Below are positions 1-10,050 of a stretch of 64,000 nucleotides of DNA, in pieces. This DNA is from Chryseobacterium sp. OV279 (lineage in GTDB: Bacteria > Bacteroidota > Bacteroidia > Flavobacteriales > Weeksellaceae): NCBI RefSeq assembly GCF_900128945.1, contig NZ_FQUD01000001.1, positions 186,001 through 250,000 on the forward strand. The letters run 5' to 3'. How positions within the stretch are numbered: the first letter of the stretch is position 1; the number at the start of each line of letters is the position of its first letter. The position numbers and the translations under genes are program-made. The notes below the pieces were generated by a model. It was not told the DNA's origin, searched no databases, and saw only the letters and a list, made by a program, of their open reading frames with translations.

Positions 1-531
1 CCAAAAACGGCTGAGCAGTCAGGTCCTGTATATGAAGTCGTAGCTAAAAAAGATCAGCAGGAAGCGATGAGATTTCTAGAAGAAAATGTTTTCACTACAC
101 CACAATGGCTCATCAAAAAAGAAGTATTTGAGAAGACAGGAAAAACGCCGGTGAAAACCATTGAAGAAATTCAGAATGGAGTTCTTTCAAGAATTTTAAG
201 CCCGATTGTTTTACAGAATATGTACCAGATGGAAGCTGTAGATCAGAATACCTATACCCTGGTTGATCTGTTCTCAGACCTGAATAATTCTATTATCAGA
301 AAAGCAAACCCTGATGTATACGGAAGAAACCTTCAGAGAAGTTACGTAGATAACCTGATTAAACTGGTTGATGCAAAAAATCCTGATAAATCTGATGTTT
401 CTGCTATTGTAAGAGGAAACTTAATCACCATTAAAAAAGAACTTTCAGCAAAAGCAGATGCCAATACAGTAAATAAATACCATTATGAAGATCTTGCTTT
501 CCGAATTGAAAAAGCCTTAGATCCAAAATAA
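1..531 (+). CDS. zinc-dependent metalloprotease, C-terminal part (5' end outside window)
   Basis: The frame is open from the first base, so the start lies upstream and only the last 176 residues are visible. This tail is predominantly helical and includes 'FTTPQWLIKK' and 'LQRSYVDNLIKL', which resemble the C-terminal DUF4953 region of the large Bacteroidetes zinc-dependent metalloproteases that also carry DUF5117/DUF5118. In that family the HExxH site lies well upstream, so no catalytic residues can be checked here. The stop is followed after 6 bases by the next gene, which suggests cotranscription. The family call rests on recall of the C-terminal pattern only. Confidence 0.6.
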   Translation, partial: PKTAEQSGPVYEVVAKKDQQEAMRFLEENVFTTPQWLIKKEVFEKTGKTPVKTIEEIQNGVLSRILSPIVLQNMYQMEAVDQNTYTLVDLFSDLNNSIIRKANPDVYGRNLQRSYVDNLIKLVDAKNPDKSDVSAIVRGNLITIKKELSAKADANTVNKYHYEDLAFRIEKALDPK

Positions 532-537
532 AAAAAT

Positions 538-1017
538 ATGAAATATCTTACATACCTTATAGTAGTTATATGCGGTATCTTCATGATCTCATCCTGTGGC
601 GGAGACGATGATATCTGTGAGAGTGGGGAAGGAACTCCCCGACTGAAAGTGGCGTTCAAATCTGAGGCAGATGGTAAAGTGAGGACTTTGGACTCATTAT
701 ATGTAGCCGTAGATTATGGTTCCGGAAAAGTGCAGTTGGGTAAGCTTGAGAAAATAGATTCAAGACTGATTCCCCTAAGAGTAGATGACTCTCCGTATAC
801 AGACGTGTATTTCAGGTTAGAAAATAAAGCTGCTGAATCTCACGTAAGAATCAGTTATGCCACGAAGACTGCCTATGTTTCTCCGGGATGCGGGATCAAA
901 AAAACGTACGAAAACTTAAGTTCAGAATTAAAACAATCCAATCCTGTGAAGAAAGTGGAAGCAGGACAAAACCAAATAGAGAATGAAGACAGGATTAATC
1001 TTTACCTTCTTTTTTAG
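538..1017 (+). CDS. DUF6452-like lipoprotein
   Basis: 159 residues. A hydrophobic signal peptide ends in 'MISSCGG', a lipobox with the acylated cysteine near residue 20, so the product should be a lipoprotein. The following 'DDICESGEGTPRLKV' resembles the start of the DUF6452 family of Flavobacteriia, which has no known function. The rest is beta-rich, with a late cysteine (SPGCGIKKTYENL) typical of that family. Its 3' end overlaps the next gene by 35 bases, so the two are probably translated from one message. Confidence 0.65.
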   Translation: MKYLTYLIVVICGIFMISSCGGDDDICESGEGTPRLKVAFKSEADGKVRTLDSLYVAVDYGSGKVQLGKLEKIDSRLIPLRVDDSPYTDVYFRLENKAAESHVRISYATKTAYVSPGCGIKKTYENLSSELKQSNPVKKVEAGQNQIENEDRINLYLLF

Positions 1018-1651
1018 CATCATAGGAGTGCTGGGAATAGCCCAGGAAAAAAAGGAAACCAAAGAAACCAAAAAGGTTCATGAGAAATACAAGCCTAACT
1101 TTATGGTGGGTTTTGATGTTTTGAATGCGGGTGTATCTTTTTTCTCAGACAGAGTGCTGTATCAGGGATTTATTTCATCCAAGATAAGAGGAAACGTTCA
1201 TGCGGTTGCCGAAGCCGGTTTCGAGAAAAATGTATATCAAAAGAATGGGTATGATGCAAAAGCAAGCGGTCCATTCGTAAAGCTGGGAGCATTCTATATG
1301 CTGGCGAAAGACCCTGAAAATGAATTCAACGGGTTTTATGCCGGAGGTAAAATAGGAGGTGCTTTCTACAATCAGGAGTATATGGCAGTCCCGGTCCGCG
1401 GATTTGGGGGCAGTGCGTCTTCTGTGGCATTTCCATCATCATCACAGACCTCCGCATGGCTGGAAGGAACCTTGGGTGGAAGAGTACAGTTGTTTGAATC
1501 TAACTTTTATATCGATATCAATCTTCAACCGAAATATTTAGTGTACACCTCCAAACAGGATGATATTACGCCAATGATTGTACCGGGATTCGGCAGAAGT
1601 TCAGCCAAATTCAATATGGGTTTCGCATGGAATATTGCGTACAAATTCTAA
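983..1651 (+). CDS. DUF6048-like outer-membrane beta-barrel protein
   Basis: 222 residues with a signal peptide (hydrophobic residues about 4-18, then IAQ). The mature part has alternating strands ending in an aromatic-terminated strand 'FAWNIAYKF', the usual C-terminus of an outer-membrane beta barrel. The layout matches DUF6048, which I recall as commonly encoded next to DUF6452 in Flavobacteriia, as here. The start lies inside the upstream gene in another frame (35-base overlap). No function is known. A terminator follows about 80 bases downstream. Confidence 0.6.
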   Translation: MKTGLIFTFFFSIIGVLGIAQEKKETKETKKVHEKYKPNFMVGFDVLNAGVSFFSDRVLYQGFISSKIRGNVHAVAEAGFEKNVYQKNGYDAKASGPFVKLGAFYMLAKDPENEFNGFYAGGKIGGAFYNQEYMAVPVRGFGGSASSVAFPSSSQTSAWLEGTLGGRVQLFESNFYIDINLQPKYLVYTSKQDDITPMIVPGFGRSSAKFNMGFAWNIAYKF

Positions 1652-1732
1652 AAGAAAATGTGACAGATTTTTACTGTTAAAAAAATAAAGCAGTCTTTAT
1701 GAGAAACATAAGGTCATGCATCATGAATAATG

Positions 1733-1763
1733 AATCCCCGGGTCTCTATCCGGGGATTTTTAT
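1733..1763 (+). terminator. rho-independent terminator
   Basis: Hairpin with arms atccccgg / ccggggat around a 7-base loop, followed by a T-rich tail. It closes the DUF6452/DUF6048 operon. Confidence 0.8.
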
Positions 1764-1849
1764 TGTCAATCATTCAATCATAAAATAGATAGCGGTGTTT
1801 ATTATTCATTAAAAATTAAAATTTAATGATTTTATTTTAATAGAAATAT

Positions 1850-1857
1850 TATATTTG
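1850..1857 (+). promoter_or_regulatory. -7 promoter element (TATATTTG)
   Basis: TATATTTG fits the Bacteroidetes -7 consensus TAnnTTTG and lies 28 bases before the metallopeptidase start. No convincing -33 TTTG is seen at the usual distance. Confidence 0.5.
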
Positions 1858-1885
1858 TGACATTAATCTAATATTTCAAGAAATT

Positions 1886-4816
1886 ATGAAGAAAATTTTT
1901 ACTTCAGTATTTTCTCTTTGTATGTTCGCTGCTGCTACAGCACAATGGACGCCATCAACAGGACGGTCCGGAGAGGTAATACAGCGGTCGGATATCAAAG
2001 ACTATTACTCCTTAGATATTTCTTTATTAAGGACGCAGCTTTCAGGAGCTCAGGAAATGGGTAAGAATGCAAAACCTATTGCGGTTGCCCTTCCCACTTT
2101 AGATGGTAAAATTGAAAGATTCAATGTCTATAGCTTTCCGGTTATGGATAAAGCGCTGGCAGATCAGTATCAGCTGGGATCATATGTGGGAGTGGGAATA
2201 GATGACCCTTCCAAATATTTAAGATTTTCACTGGCTCCGAATGATTTTCAGTCTATGATCATTAAAGACGGAGTATACCAGTTCATTGAGCCACAAAATG
2301 CTTCCAAAACAGTTTATGGGGTGCATGGCAAAACCATAGGTGGAGGATCTCAGGGTTTCCTTTGTTCTATGGATGAAGATATCCTTTCTAAAAAGGAAAT
2401 TGCAAAGCTGTACAATACTAATAAGTCCTTTATAAATAACACATCAGATTTTTCTAAATCTTCAGATAAGAAATACAGAACACTTAGATTAGCACTTTCT
2501 GTAACTGCAGAATATACAACTTACTTCGGAGGTACTCAGGCGGGAGCGCTTACCGCTATGAACGCTACACTTTCAAGAGTGAACGGGGTTTTTGAAAAAG
2601 ATTTGGCCATACATTTGAATATGGTGAATTATCCTGCATTGATTTATATGGATGCGGCTACTGACCCTTATTCTCCTGCCGCTCAGATGGGGAACTGGAA
2701 CGTTCAGCTTCAGCAGACCCTTACCAGCGTGGTAGGAAATGAAAACTATGATATCGGACACTTATTCGGAAGAAGCGGAGGCGGAGGAAATGCCGGATGT
2801 ATCGGATGTATTTGTGTAGATCCAACGGGTCCTACCAATAAAGCAAAAGGTTCAGGATATACGTCTCCAGCCAATGCTGTTCCACAGGGAGATACATTCG
2901 ATATTGATTATGTAGCTCACGAAATTGGGCATCAGCTGGGAGCTAACCATACATTCTCCCACGCACTGGAATCCGCAGGCGTAAACATGGAGCCGGGTTC
3001 AGGATCTACCATTATGGGATATGCAGGGATTACAGGTGCCAATGTTCAGATGAATTCTGATCCCTATTTCCATGTGGTAAGTCTTCTTCAGATTCAGAAT
3101 AATTTGGTGGCTAAAACATGTGATGTAGAAACTACAGTAACCAACAACCCACCGGTAATTTCTGCCTTAAATGATTATGCCATTCCAAAAGGGACCGCAT
3201 TTGCTCTTATAGGTAATGCTACCGATCCTGAAGGAAATCCGATGACCTTTACATGGGAACAGTTTGATAATGCTGCGGCTACCGTAACTTCTGTTAATGG
3301 AAACACCGGAGTGGGTCCGCTTTTCAGATCGATCCTTCCGTCTACTTCGCCTACAAGATATTTCCCTAAGCTGAATACAGTATTGGCAGGCAATCTTTCT
3401 TCTGCAATAGATTGGGAAACGGTATCCAACAGAGCAAGATCTACCAGTTTTGTATTTACGGCAAGAGATAACAGCCCCGTAGTGGCAGAACAGCAGACTA
3501 ATTCTGCACTTCAAAAAATCAATGTAGGGAATGAAGGTCCTTTTAACGTAACTTCCACTACAGTATATAATAACGCCGCTGGTGCTGTAACCTGGAATGT
3601 TGTCAATACGAATTCCGGAATTTACAATACCCCAAATGTTAAAATAGATTATACTGCGGATAATGGAGCAACGTGGGTAGTACTGACACCATCTACTCCT
3701 AATGACGGAGCGGAAGCGTTTACATTCTCTTCCCTTGCTACTGGAGCTAATATAAAAATCAGAGTAAGTGCTGTTGGAAATGTTTTCTATGCCATTGGAA
3801 ATGCAACGGTAGCAGCCTCAATGGCGACATGTTCTTCTACGGCTACTGCAGGAATTGCTGCTTCAGGACTTACCATTTCTTCAGGAAATATCAGCTGGAC
3901 ACCGGTTCAGGGTGCTACCTATTCTCTGAGATACAGAAAAACAGGCACTACAAACTGGGTTACAGTCAATGTTCCTACAAATGCTTATTATATTGCAGGC
4001 CTTGATGATACAACGCAGTATGAAGTACAGGTTGCCAATATTTGTGGAAGTACGGCAGGTGAGTATTCTGCAAGTACCAACTTCAGCACATTGGCTTATG
4101 CTTTCTGTACCAACAGTTCCGGAAATTTTGATGATGAGTTTATCTCCAATGTTTCTGTAACTCCATTAGGAATGAGTGTTGTTTCAAACACAAGTACAGG
4201 TTCTGCGTATACAGATTATACCGCTGATCCATCAAAAGTAATTACGCTTAGAAGGGGAAGTTCAGGTAATGCAATCAGTGTGACAAAAGCATGGACAGGG
4301 CAGTCATACAATGAAGGGGTAACCGCCTGGATAGATTTCAACAGAGACGGGAATTTCTCAGATTCTGAAAAGATCTTTACCAGTGCCTCCAATATGGTGA
4401 CACCGGTTTCCGGAACATTCTCTGTTCCTGCCAATGCATATACCGACAGAAAAGTGATCATGAGAGTAGCTATGGCTTACGAAAATCAACCTGAAAACGG
4501 ATGTAACCCTTTTGCTTATGGCGAAATTGAAGATTACCCTGTTCAGATTCAGGTGTCATTGGGAACAAACGAAGTGAATGGTGCTAATAACAGTGGTATC
4601 CAGATCTATCCTAATCCGGTAAATGATATCCTGAACGTAACCAAAGTTTCAGATAAAACGGCGTATAAAATTTACAATACTGCAGGCCAGCTTGTAGGGG
4701 AAGGAAATATTAACGGTGGAAAAATCAATGTTTCATCTCTGGTGAAAGGCGGATACGTCATCACAATCGATGAAAAGGGGAAAGATCAGTTCCGATCCAA
4801 GTTTATCAAAAAGTAA
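1886..4816 (+). CDS. secreted reprolysin-like zinc metallopeptidase with GEVED and T9SS sorting domain
   Basis: 976 residues. Signal peptide residues 1-19 (ends TAQ), then a propeptide-like region. The peptidase domain follows, with the zinc site HEIGHQLGANH (His345, Glu346, His349, His355) and a Met-turn 'IMGYAG', as in M12B/reprolysin-like metzincins. Next come an Ig-like region, one fibronectin-III module (about 650-735) and one GEVED domain (about 739-885) with its 'DFNRDGNF' acidic loop and 'GEIEDY' signature. A type A T9SS sorting domain starts at 'IYPNPV' (about 905). The family is known for secreted proteases; the substrate cannot be told. It is the first of four related tandem genes. 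Confidence 0.88.
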   Translation: MKKIFTSVFSLCMFAAATAQWTPSTGRSGEVIQRSDIKDYYSLDISLLRTQLSGAQEMGKNAKPIAVALPTLDGKIERFNVYSFPVMDKALADQYQLGSYVGVGIDDPSKYLRFSLAPNDFQSMIIKDGVYQFIEPQNASKTVYGVHGKTIGGGSQGFLCSMDEDILSKKEIAKLYNTNKSFINNTSDFSKSSDKKYRTLRLALSVTAEYTTYFGGTQAGALTAMNATLSRVNGVFEKDLAIHLNMVNYPALIYMDAATDPYSPAAQMGNWNVQLQQTLTSVVGNENYDIGHLFGRSGGGGNAGCIGCICVDPTGPTNKAKGSGYTSPANAVPQGDTFDIDYVAHEIGHQLGANHTFSHALESAGVNMEPGSGSTIMGYAGITGANVQMNSDPYFHVVSLLQIQNNLVAKTCDVETTVTNNPPVISALNDYAIPKGTAFALIGNATDPEGNPMTFTWEQFDNAAATVTSVNGNTGVGPLFRSILPSTSPTRYFPKLNTVLAGNLSSAIDWETVSNRARSTSFVFTARDNSPVVAEQQTNSALQKINVGNEGPFNVTSTTVYNNAAGAVTWNVVNTNSGIYNTPNVKIDYTADNGATWVVLTPSTPNDGAEAFTFSSLATGANIKIRVSAVGNVFYAIGNATVAASMATCSSTATAGIAASGLTISSGNISWTPVQGATYSLRYRKTGTTNWVTVNVPTNAYYIAGLDDTTQYEVQVANICGSTAGEYSASTNFSTLAYAFCTNSSGNFDDEFISNVSVTPLGMSVVSNTSTGSAYTDYTADPSKVITLRRGSSGNAISVTKAWTGQSYNEGVTAWIDFNRDGNFSDSEKIFTSASNMVTPVSGTFSVPANAYTDRKVIMRVAMAYENQPENGCNPFAYGEIEDYPVQIQVSLGTNEVNGANNSGIQIYPNPVNDILNVTKVSDKTAYKIYNTAGQLVGEGNINGGKINVSSLVKGGYVITIDEKGKDQFRSKFIKK

Positions 4817-4832
4817 AATAATTAGAATATAT

Positions 4833-4864
4833 AAAATCCTCAGACTCTTCTGGGGATTTTATAT
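4833..4864 (+). terminator. rho-independent terminator
   Basis: Hairpin aaaatcctcag / ctggggatttt followed by an AT-rich tail, just after the first metallopeptidase gene. The remaining bases to 5112 are AT-rich; a TAGATTTG -7-like element lies near 4946. Confidence 0.7.
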
Positions 4865-5112
4865 TTTAATGTATAAAATGTGGAATTATTATAGAATTTT
4901 AACAAAAAAATATTTGAATGGATGTATTAATAATGAAAAAATTATTAGATTTGTGTAATTATAAAATTGTTAGCGTATGAATTAAAAAATTATTCTTTTC
5001 AATACAGAATATCTGTAAAAAAATGGATGTTTCAAAAAAAAACATTTGAACACCAAAAAATAGGAAACACTATACTTACTTACTATTGTTATCACTACTA
5101 AACTAAAAAAAT

Positions 5113-8100
5113 ATGAGTGGATTTTTACTCTGTAAAATGGGCAGGCCCTATAGGGTGCTCATAACATTGCTGTGTATGGTCTTCGGGCTATTTTCACAGG
5201 CACAAACAGTCACTATTGGTACAGGAACCAGTACTCAGAGATATCCTTTGGCCCCTTATTACGGGCACCAGAGAGATGCTTCACTTTATACTGCAGCGGA
5301 AATAAACCTTCCCGCCGGTGGAAGTGTCCTGTCGGTAGCATGGAATGCTACAGTCGCTACGACGATAGCGACTCCGGTTAAAATTTATTTAAAAACCGTT
5401 CCTGTTGCTACCACTACCATCACGGCACAAAACTGGGTTACGGCTACTGCCGGAGCTACCTTAGTGTACGACGGAAACATAGCCAGCATACCTACAGGAT
5501 GGAATACCGTTACGCTTCAAAACCCTTATTATTATAACGGGGTGGAAAATCTGGTAGTATTGGTTGAAACCAACTATGGAGGAAGCGGAACCGGATCACT
5601 GGGTGGAAATTCCTTTACCTATTCCAGCAATACATCAAAACATATGTATATTGAGGGTGACACTACGCCACCTGCGGGTAACGGGACAGTGGATGCCAAC
5701 AGACCCAATGTTCAGTTGACTTTTGGCCCGCCACCTGCTTGTCTGCCTCCTATAGGATTAACTTCAGGAGCAACTACAGCAACTACAGCCGCAATCAGCT
5801 GGACGGCACCATCTTCTGCACCTGCAGGAGGATATGATGTATATTACAGTACAACAGCTACAGCACCAACGGCTGCAACTACGCCTTCACAAACGGTTAC
5901 CACAGGAACAGGGGTGACCCTTTCTCCATTGGTGCCTAATACAACATACTATATATGGATAAGATCTAAATGTAGTGGTACCAGCCAAAGTACATGGATC
6001 GGACAATTAACGGTAACGACACCTCCTTCATGTTTAGCCCCAACGGCTCTAACTCTGGGAACGGTAGTACCAACCAGCGCCAATATCAGCTGGACAGCTC
6101 CTTCAATTGCACCTGCAGGAGGATATGATGTATATTACAGTACATCTGCTACAGCTCCAACAGCTGCAACTGTACCATCACAAACTGTGACAGGAACGAC
6201 TGCAACGCTTTCTCCTCTTGTAGCCAATACAACGTATTATGTATGGGTAAGATCAAGATGTACTGCAACAGATCAAAGTAGCTGGACAGGACCTTTAACG
6301 GTACTTACAGGATACTGTGCACCAACAGGTGGAACCAGTTCAAATTTATATTATCTGAAGACTATTAATACGACAGGAGGAATTAGCAATTTAAATTATA
6401 CAGCTAATTCCTACTCAGCATATGTGAATAGCTCAGCCACCGTTTTTTCAGGGTTACCTACCAATACAATAACCATGAACCTGAACAGTGGAACCAGCAC
6501 TTATAATTATTATGTGTGGGTAGACTGGAATAATAATATGAGTTTTAACGATCCGGGTGAAACCATTCTGGCAACTCCTGGTTACGTTACTTCAGCTACA
6601 GCATCTATTGTTATACCTGGATCACAACCTCCTGGAAATTACAGAGTAAGAACATCTACATCATTTATTGGAACCAATGTTCCTTGCGGACCTGCACCAT
6701 GGGGTAACTTTGTAGATTTTACATTAAATGTTATCGCTTTACAGCCATGTACGACTGCACCTCCAACGAATATTACGGTTTCAAACCTTACTCCAACTTC
6801 TGCTCAGATTGGGTGGATGCCTTCAACGGGAGCTACCTATGTACTTCAGTACAGATCGTTACCTGGAGGAGCTTGGACACCGGTAAGTATTACTACACCA
6901 CTTGCAAGTAGCTATACCATTACAAACCTTACAGAGCAGACTCAGTATGAATTTCAGATAGCTACGATTTGTGGAGGAACTCAGGGACCATTCTCTACAG
7001 CTACTCCTTTTACAACTCCGGCTATTACCTATTGTACTTCTGCTTCTACAAGTACTACGATTGACGGATTTATCAGCAAGGTTGCTGTAGTTCCGAATTC
7101 TGCAATACCAATGAATAGTGTTTCGGATTTCAGCAACTATACAGATTACACTACAGATGCTACAAGACTGGTTACTTTGGTAAGAGGTCTTGGAAGTAAT
7201 ACAGTGACTGTTAATAAAACATGGCCTGGAACTCAATGGTCTTTCGGAACGGGAGTTTGGATTGACTTTAACAGAAACGGGGTTTTTGAAGCCAGTGAGC
7301 AGGTATTAAATTCACCTAGTAATACGACGACTCCGGTTACAGCTACTTTTGCTGTTCCGAACGCTGCCGGCGGTGTTTACATGGGAAATCTTACAACCCG
7401 TATGCGTGTAGCATTGAGAGAAAGTGCTGCTGCTGCTGCCTGTGGAACGTTCACTTGGGGTGAAGTAGAAGATTATGCGGTAAAACTTATTGATCAGCCG
7501 CCTTGTACTACAGCGCCACCTACAAACATTACAGTAACCAACCTTACAGCAACTACAGCTACGGTATATTGGTTCGGTGCTGCCAATGCTACTTATACCA
7601 TCAGATGGAAATTAGCTACAGCAGGTACTTACACCATTCCACCGGTTGTTTTAGCACCAGGTGTGAATACGTATACGATTCCGGGACTTACTGAACAGAC
7701 TAAGTATGACGTACAGATTTCTACTACATGTGGAGGTTCTACAGGAGCATACTCTACAGCGGTACAATTTACGACACCACCACTTTCATACTGCCCTATG
7801 ACAGGTACAGGAACTAACGACCACATTTCAAATGTAACTGTTACTTCTTCTAACCCTGGAGTACCGGTAATGAATAACACAAGTGTTCAGACTAACTATA
7901 CAAGCTACATAACACCTCAGACATTAATCACCCTTGATGCAGGTTCTGCAAATAATAAGATCTCAGTATCTAAAGGATGGACAGGGGCAACAGCAAATGT
8001 GGCGGTTTCAGCTTGGATCGACTACAACAGAAACGGAGTTTTTGAAACATCTGAACAGATTCTGAGTTCGGCAGCGAATACTACAACTCCTGTAACGAAT

Positions 8101-9792
8101 ACTAACTTCGCAGTGCCTGCAACCGCTTATACAGGTCCGCTTACGACCACTATGAGAGTAGTGCTTAAACGTACAAGTGCTCCGGTACTATGTGTGGATC
8201 CGGTGAATGGAGAAGTTGAAGATTACGCAGTAAGAATCAGACCATGTGCTAATGGTACACCAAACCTGCCAGGGATCACAGCTACTCATAACTCTGCGAC
8301 GATTACCCTTTCAGGAGTTGCGAACACTACAACTTATCTGGTAAGATACAGACTTCAGGGACCTCCTCCGGGAGCTTGGACGGAAGTATATGCTTCAGCA
8401 TTGCTAAACAATATTCCATTGGTGATTACAGGTTTAACGCCTGCTACCAATTATGAAGTTCAGGTGGCTGCAGTATGCGGAGATGTTATAGGTACATTTA
8501 CAGCTATTAAGCCATTTGTTACGAGATGTGACCCTACACCTCCAAACGTTACGGTAACTAATATTACAACTAACTCTGCACTGGTTACATGGGCACCGCT
8601 TGCCGCGAGCTCTACGTATACACTGGAGTGGAGAAAAGTAGGAGCTCCTACATGGACTCAGGTACCAAACATTGCTCCTCCTACGAATACTTATGCGTTA
8701 ACAAACCTGGACCCGTATACAAAATATGAAGTAAGAGTGGCTAACAAGTGTGTTGGAGAAACTACACTTAATCCATATTCAAATCCTAAAGTATTTACTA
8801 CGGAAAGAACATGTGAACTTCCTCCTCCGGGATTAACTATTTTACAGCTTACACCTACATCGGCAGAAGTTACATGGGAAGGATTCCCTGGTGCAACTTA
8901 TGTACTTAGATATAGAAAAGTAGGTATTCCTAGCTGGACGAATGTTTCTCTGATTACGAATACATATACAATTACAGGATTATTGGAAGAAACGAAATAT
9001 GAAATGCAGGTGATGAATATTTGTAACGGTACGCCTGGTACACCTACACCTCCATATTATTTCACGACACCTACTGTGATTTATTGCCAGATGGGTTCTC
9101 AGAATGCTGTGAACGAGCATATCTCTAAAGTTACAGTGACGCCAAATGGAAGACCTAAAATGGAGAACGCTTCAGGACCATCAAACTATACCAATTATAC
9201 AGGAGTACCTGCTACATTTATAGAAATGGTTCAGGGATCTACAGGAAACCAGATCACGATTGAGAAAAAATGGAACGGAACCAATCATGACGAAGGAATC
9301 GCTGTTTGGATTGACTTCAACAGAAACGGATATTTCGATCTTGACGAAAGAGTATTCACATCACCTCCGAACACGACCAGTCCTGTTACAGGAACATTCA
9401 GTGTACCGGTAGATGCTTATATAAGCATGACAAACTATAAGTATGTGGTGATGAGAGTGGCTATGATGAGAGACGGAGTTCCTGTGAACTGTGCAAATTT
9501 TGCCAACGGTGAAGTAGAGGATTACTCAGTAAGAATCGCTAAACCGGGAGTACCAAACTCTGTAAACCAAACCGAAATCCTGATTTACCCTAACCCGGTA
9601 AGCTCCGTATTGTATGTGAAAAATATCAGCAAAAAAGCGAAATATAAAATCTACAATTCTGCAGGACAGATTATCGGCGACGGTATCTTACTCAACAACC
9701 AGATTAATGTAAGTAAATTGATCAATGGAATTTATGTAATAGATATCGAAGACAACGGTGTAACCGTTCAAAAGAAATTTATCAAAGAATAA
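5113..9792 (+). CDS. large secreted fibronectin-III/GEVED repeat protein, T9SS type A
   Basis: 1559 residues. A signal peptide ends near residue 31 (FSQAQ); ATG at 5137 is an alternative start. There is no protease motif. The N-terminal domain is followed by alternating fibronectin-III modules and four GEVED-type domains, recognisable by 'YC' starts, 'WIDFNRNG' loops and 'GEVEDY' ends (the first is degenerate, 'GNFVDF'). The C-terminus has a type A T9SS sorting domain ('IYPNPVSSVLYV'). The last 400 or so residues closely match those of the next gene product, so the two share a recent ancestor or gene conversion. A surface or secreted adhesive role is inferred from the domains only. Confidence 0.85.
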   Translation: MSGFLLCKMGRPYRVLITLLCMVFGLFSQAQTVTIGTGTSTQRYPLAPYYGHQRDASLYTAAEINLPAGGSVLSVAWNATVATTIATPVKIYLKTVPVATTTITAQNWVTATAGATLVYDGNIASIPTGWNTVTLQNPYYYNGVENLVVLVETNYGGSGTGSLGGNSFTYSSNTSKHMYIEGDTTPPAGNGTVDANRPNVQLTFGPPPACLPPIGLTSGATTATTAAISWTAPSSAPAGGYDVYYSTTATAPTAATTPSQTVTTGTGVTLSPLVPNTTYYIWIRSKCSGTSQSTWIGQLTVTTPPSCLAPTALTLGTVVPTSANISWTAPSIAPAGGYDVYYSTSATAPTAATVPSQTVTGTTATLSPLVANTTYYVWVRSRCTATDQSSWTGPLTVLTGYCAPTGGTSSNLYYLKTINTTGGISNLNYTANSYSAYVNSSATVFSGLPTNTITMNLNSGTSTYNYYVWVDWNNNMSFNDPGETILATPGYVTSATASIVIPGSQPPGNYRVRTSTSFIGTNVPCGPAPWGNFVDFTLNVIALQPCTTAPPTNITVSNLTPTSAQIGWMPSTGATYVLQYRSLPGGAWTPVSITTPLASSYTITNLTEQTQYEFQIATICGGTQGPFSTATPFTTPAITYCTSASTSTTIDGFISKVAVVPNSAIPMNSVSDFSNYTDYTTDATRLVTLVRGLGSNTVTVNKTWPGTQWSFGTGVWIDFNRNGVFEASEQVLNSPSNTTTPVTATFAVPNAAGGVYMGNLTTRMRVALRESAAAAACGTFTWGEVEDYAVKLIDQPPCTTAPPTNITVTNLTATTATVYWFGAANATYTIRWKLATAGTYTIPPVVLAPGVNTYTIPGLTEQTKYDVQISTTCGGSTGAYSTAVQFTTPPLSYCPMTGTGTNDHISNVTVTSSNPGVPVMNNTSVQTNYTSYITPQTLITLDAGSANNKISVSKGWTGATANVAVSAWIDYNRNGVFETSEQILSSAANTTTPVTNTNFAVPATAYTGPLTTTMRVVLKRTSAPVLCVDPVNGEVEDYAVRIRPCANGTPNLPGITATHNSATITLSGVANTTTYLVRYRLQGPPPGAWTEVYASALLNNIPLVITGLTPATNYEVQVAAVCGDVIGTFTAIKPFVTRCDPTPPNVTVTNITTNSALVTWAPLAASSTYTLEWRKVGAPTWTQVPNIAPPTNTYALTNLDPYTKYEVRVANKCVGETTLNPYSNPKVFTTERTCELPPPGLTILQLTPTSAEVTWEGFPGATYVLRYRKVGIPSWTNVSLITNTYTITGLLEETKYEMQVMNICNGTPGTPTPPYYFTTPTVIYCQMGSQNAVNEHISKVTVTPNGRPKMENASGPSNYTNYTGVPATFIEMVQGSTGNQITIEKKWNGTNHDEGIAVWIDFNRNGYFDLDERVFTSPPNTTSPVTGTFSVPVDAYISMTNYKYVVMRVAMMRDGVPVNCANFANGEVEDYSVRIAKPGVPNSVNQTEILIYPNPVSSVLYVKNISKKAKYKIYNSAGQIIGDGILLNNQINVSKLINGIYVIDIEDNGVTVQKKFIKE

Positions 9793-9812
9793 TATTTAAA
9801 TTTCAAATAAAT

Positions 9813-9841
9813 GAAGCCCTCAGAAATGAGGGCTTTTTTTA
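9813..9841 (+). terminator. rho-independent terminator
   Basis: Hairpin agccctca / tgagggct followed by a run of T. The same stem, slightly altered, follows the next gene (15048), consistent with duplication of the whole transcription unit. Confidence 0.85.
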
Positions 9842-10050
9842 TGGATTAGTTTTTTTTGAATGATTTAGAATTTTTTTAATCAATAATTCAACAAGTGTTG
9901 AAAATTTTACACATAAATAAGGCTATTTATTTCTTTTTTTAATCTTTTGATGGTATTATTACTCATTTCTCAATAAATTAAAGGTATGTGTTTTTTTTTA
10001 ATAAAAAATATGCTAGATTTGTGAAATTATTACAAAATATTGAAAAAGTT

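Noticed and set aside
3167..3514. Long antisense frames inside the T9SS cargo genes
   Set aside because: They are shadows of the repetitive Thr/Ala/Asn-rich coding strand and match no family.
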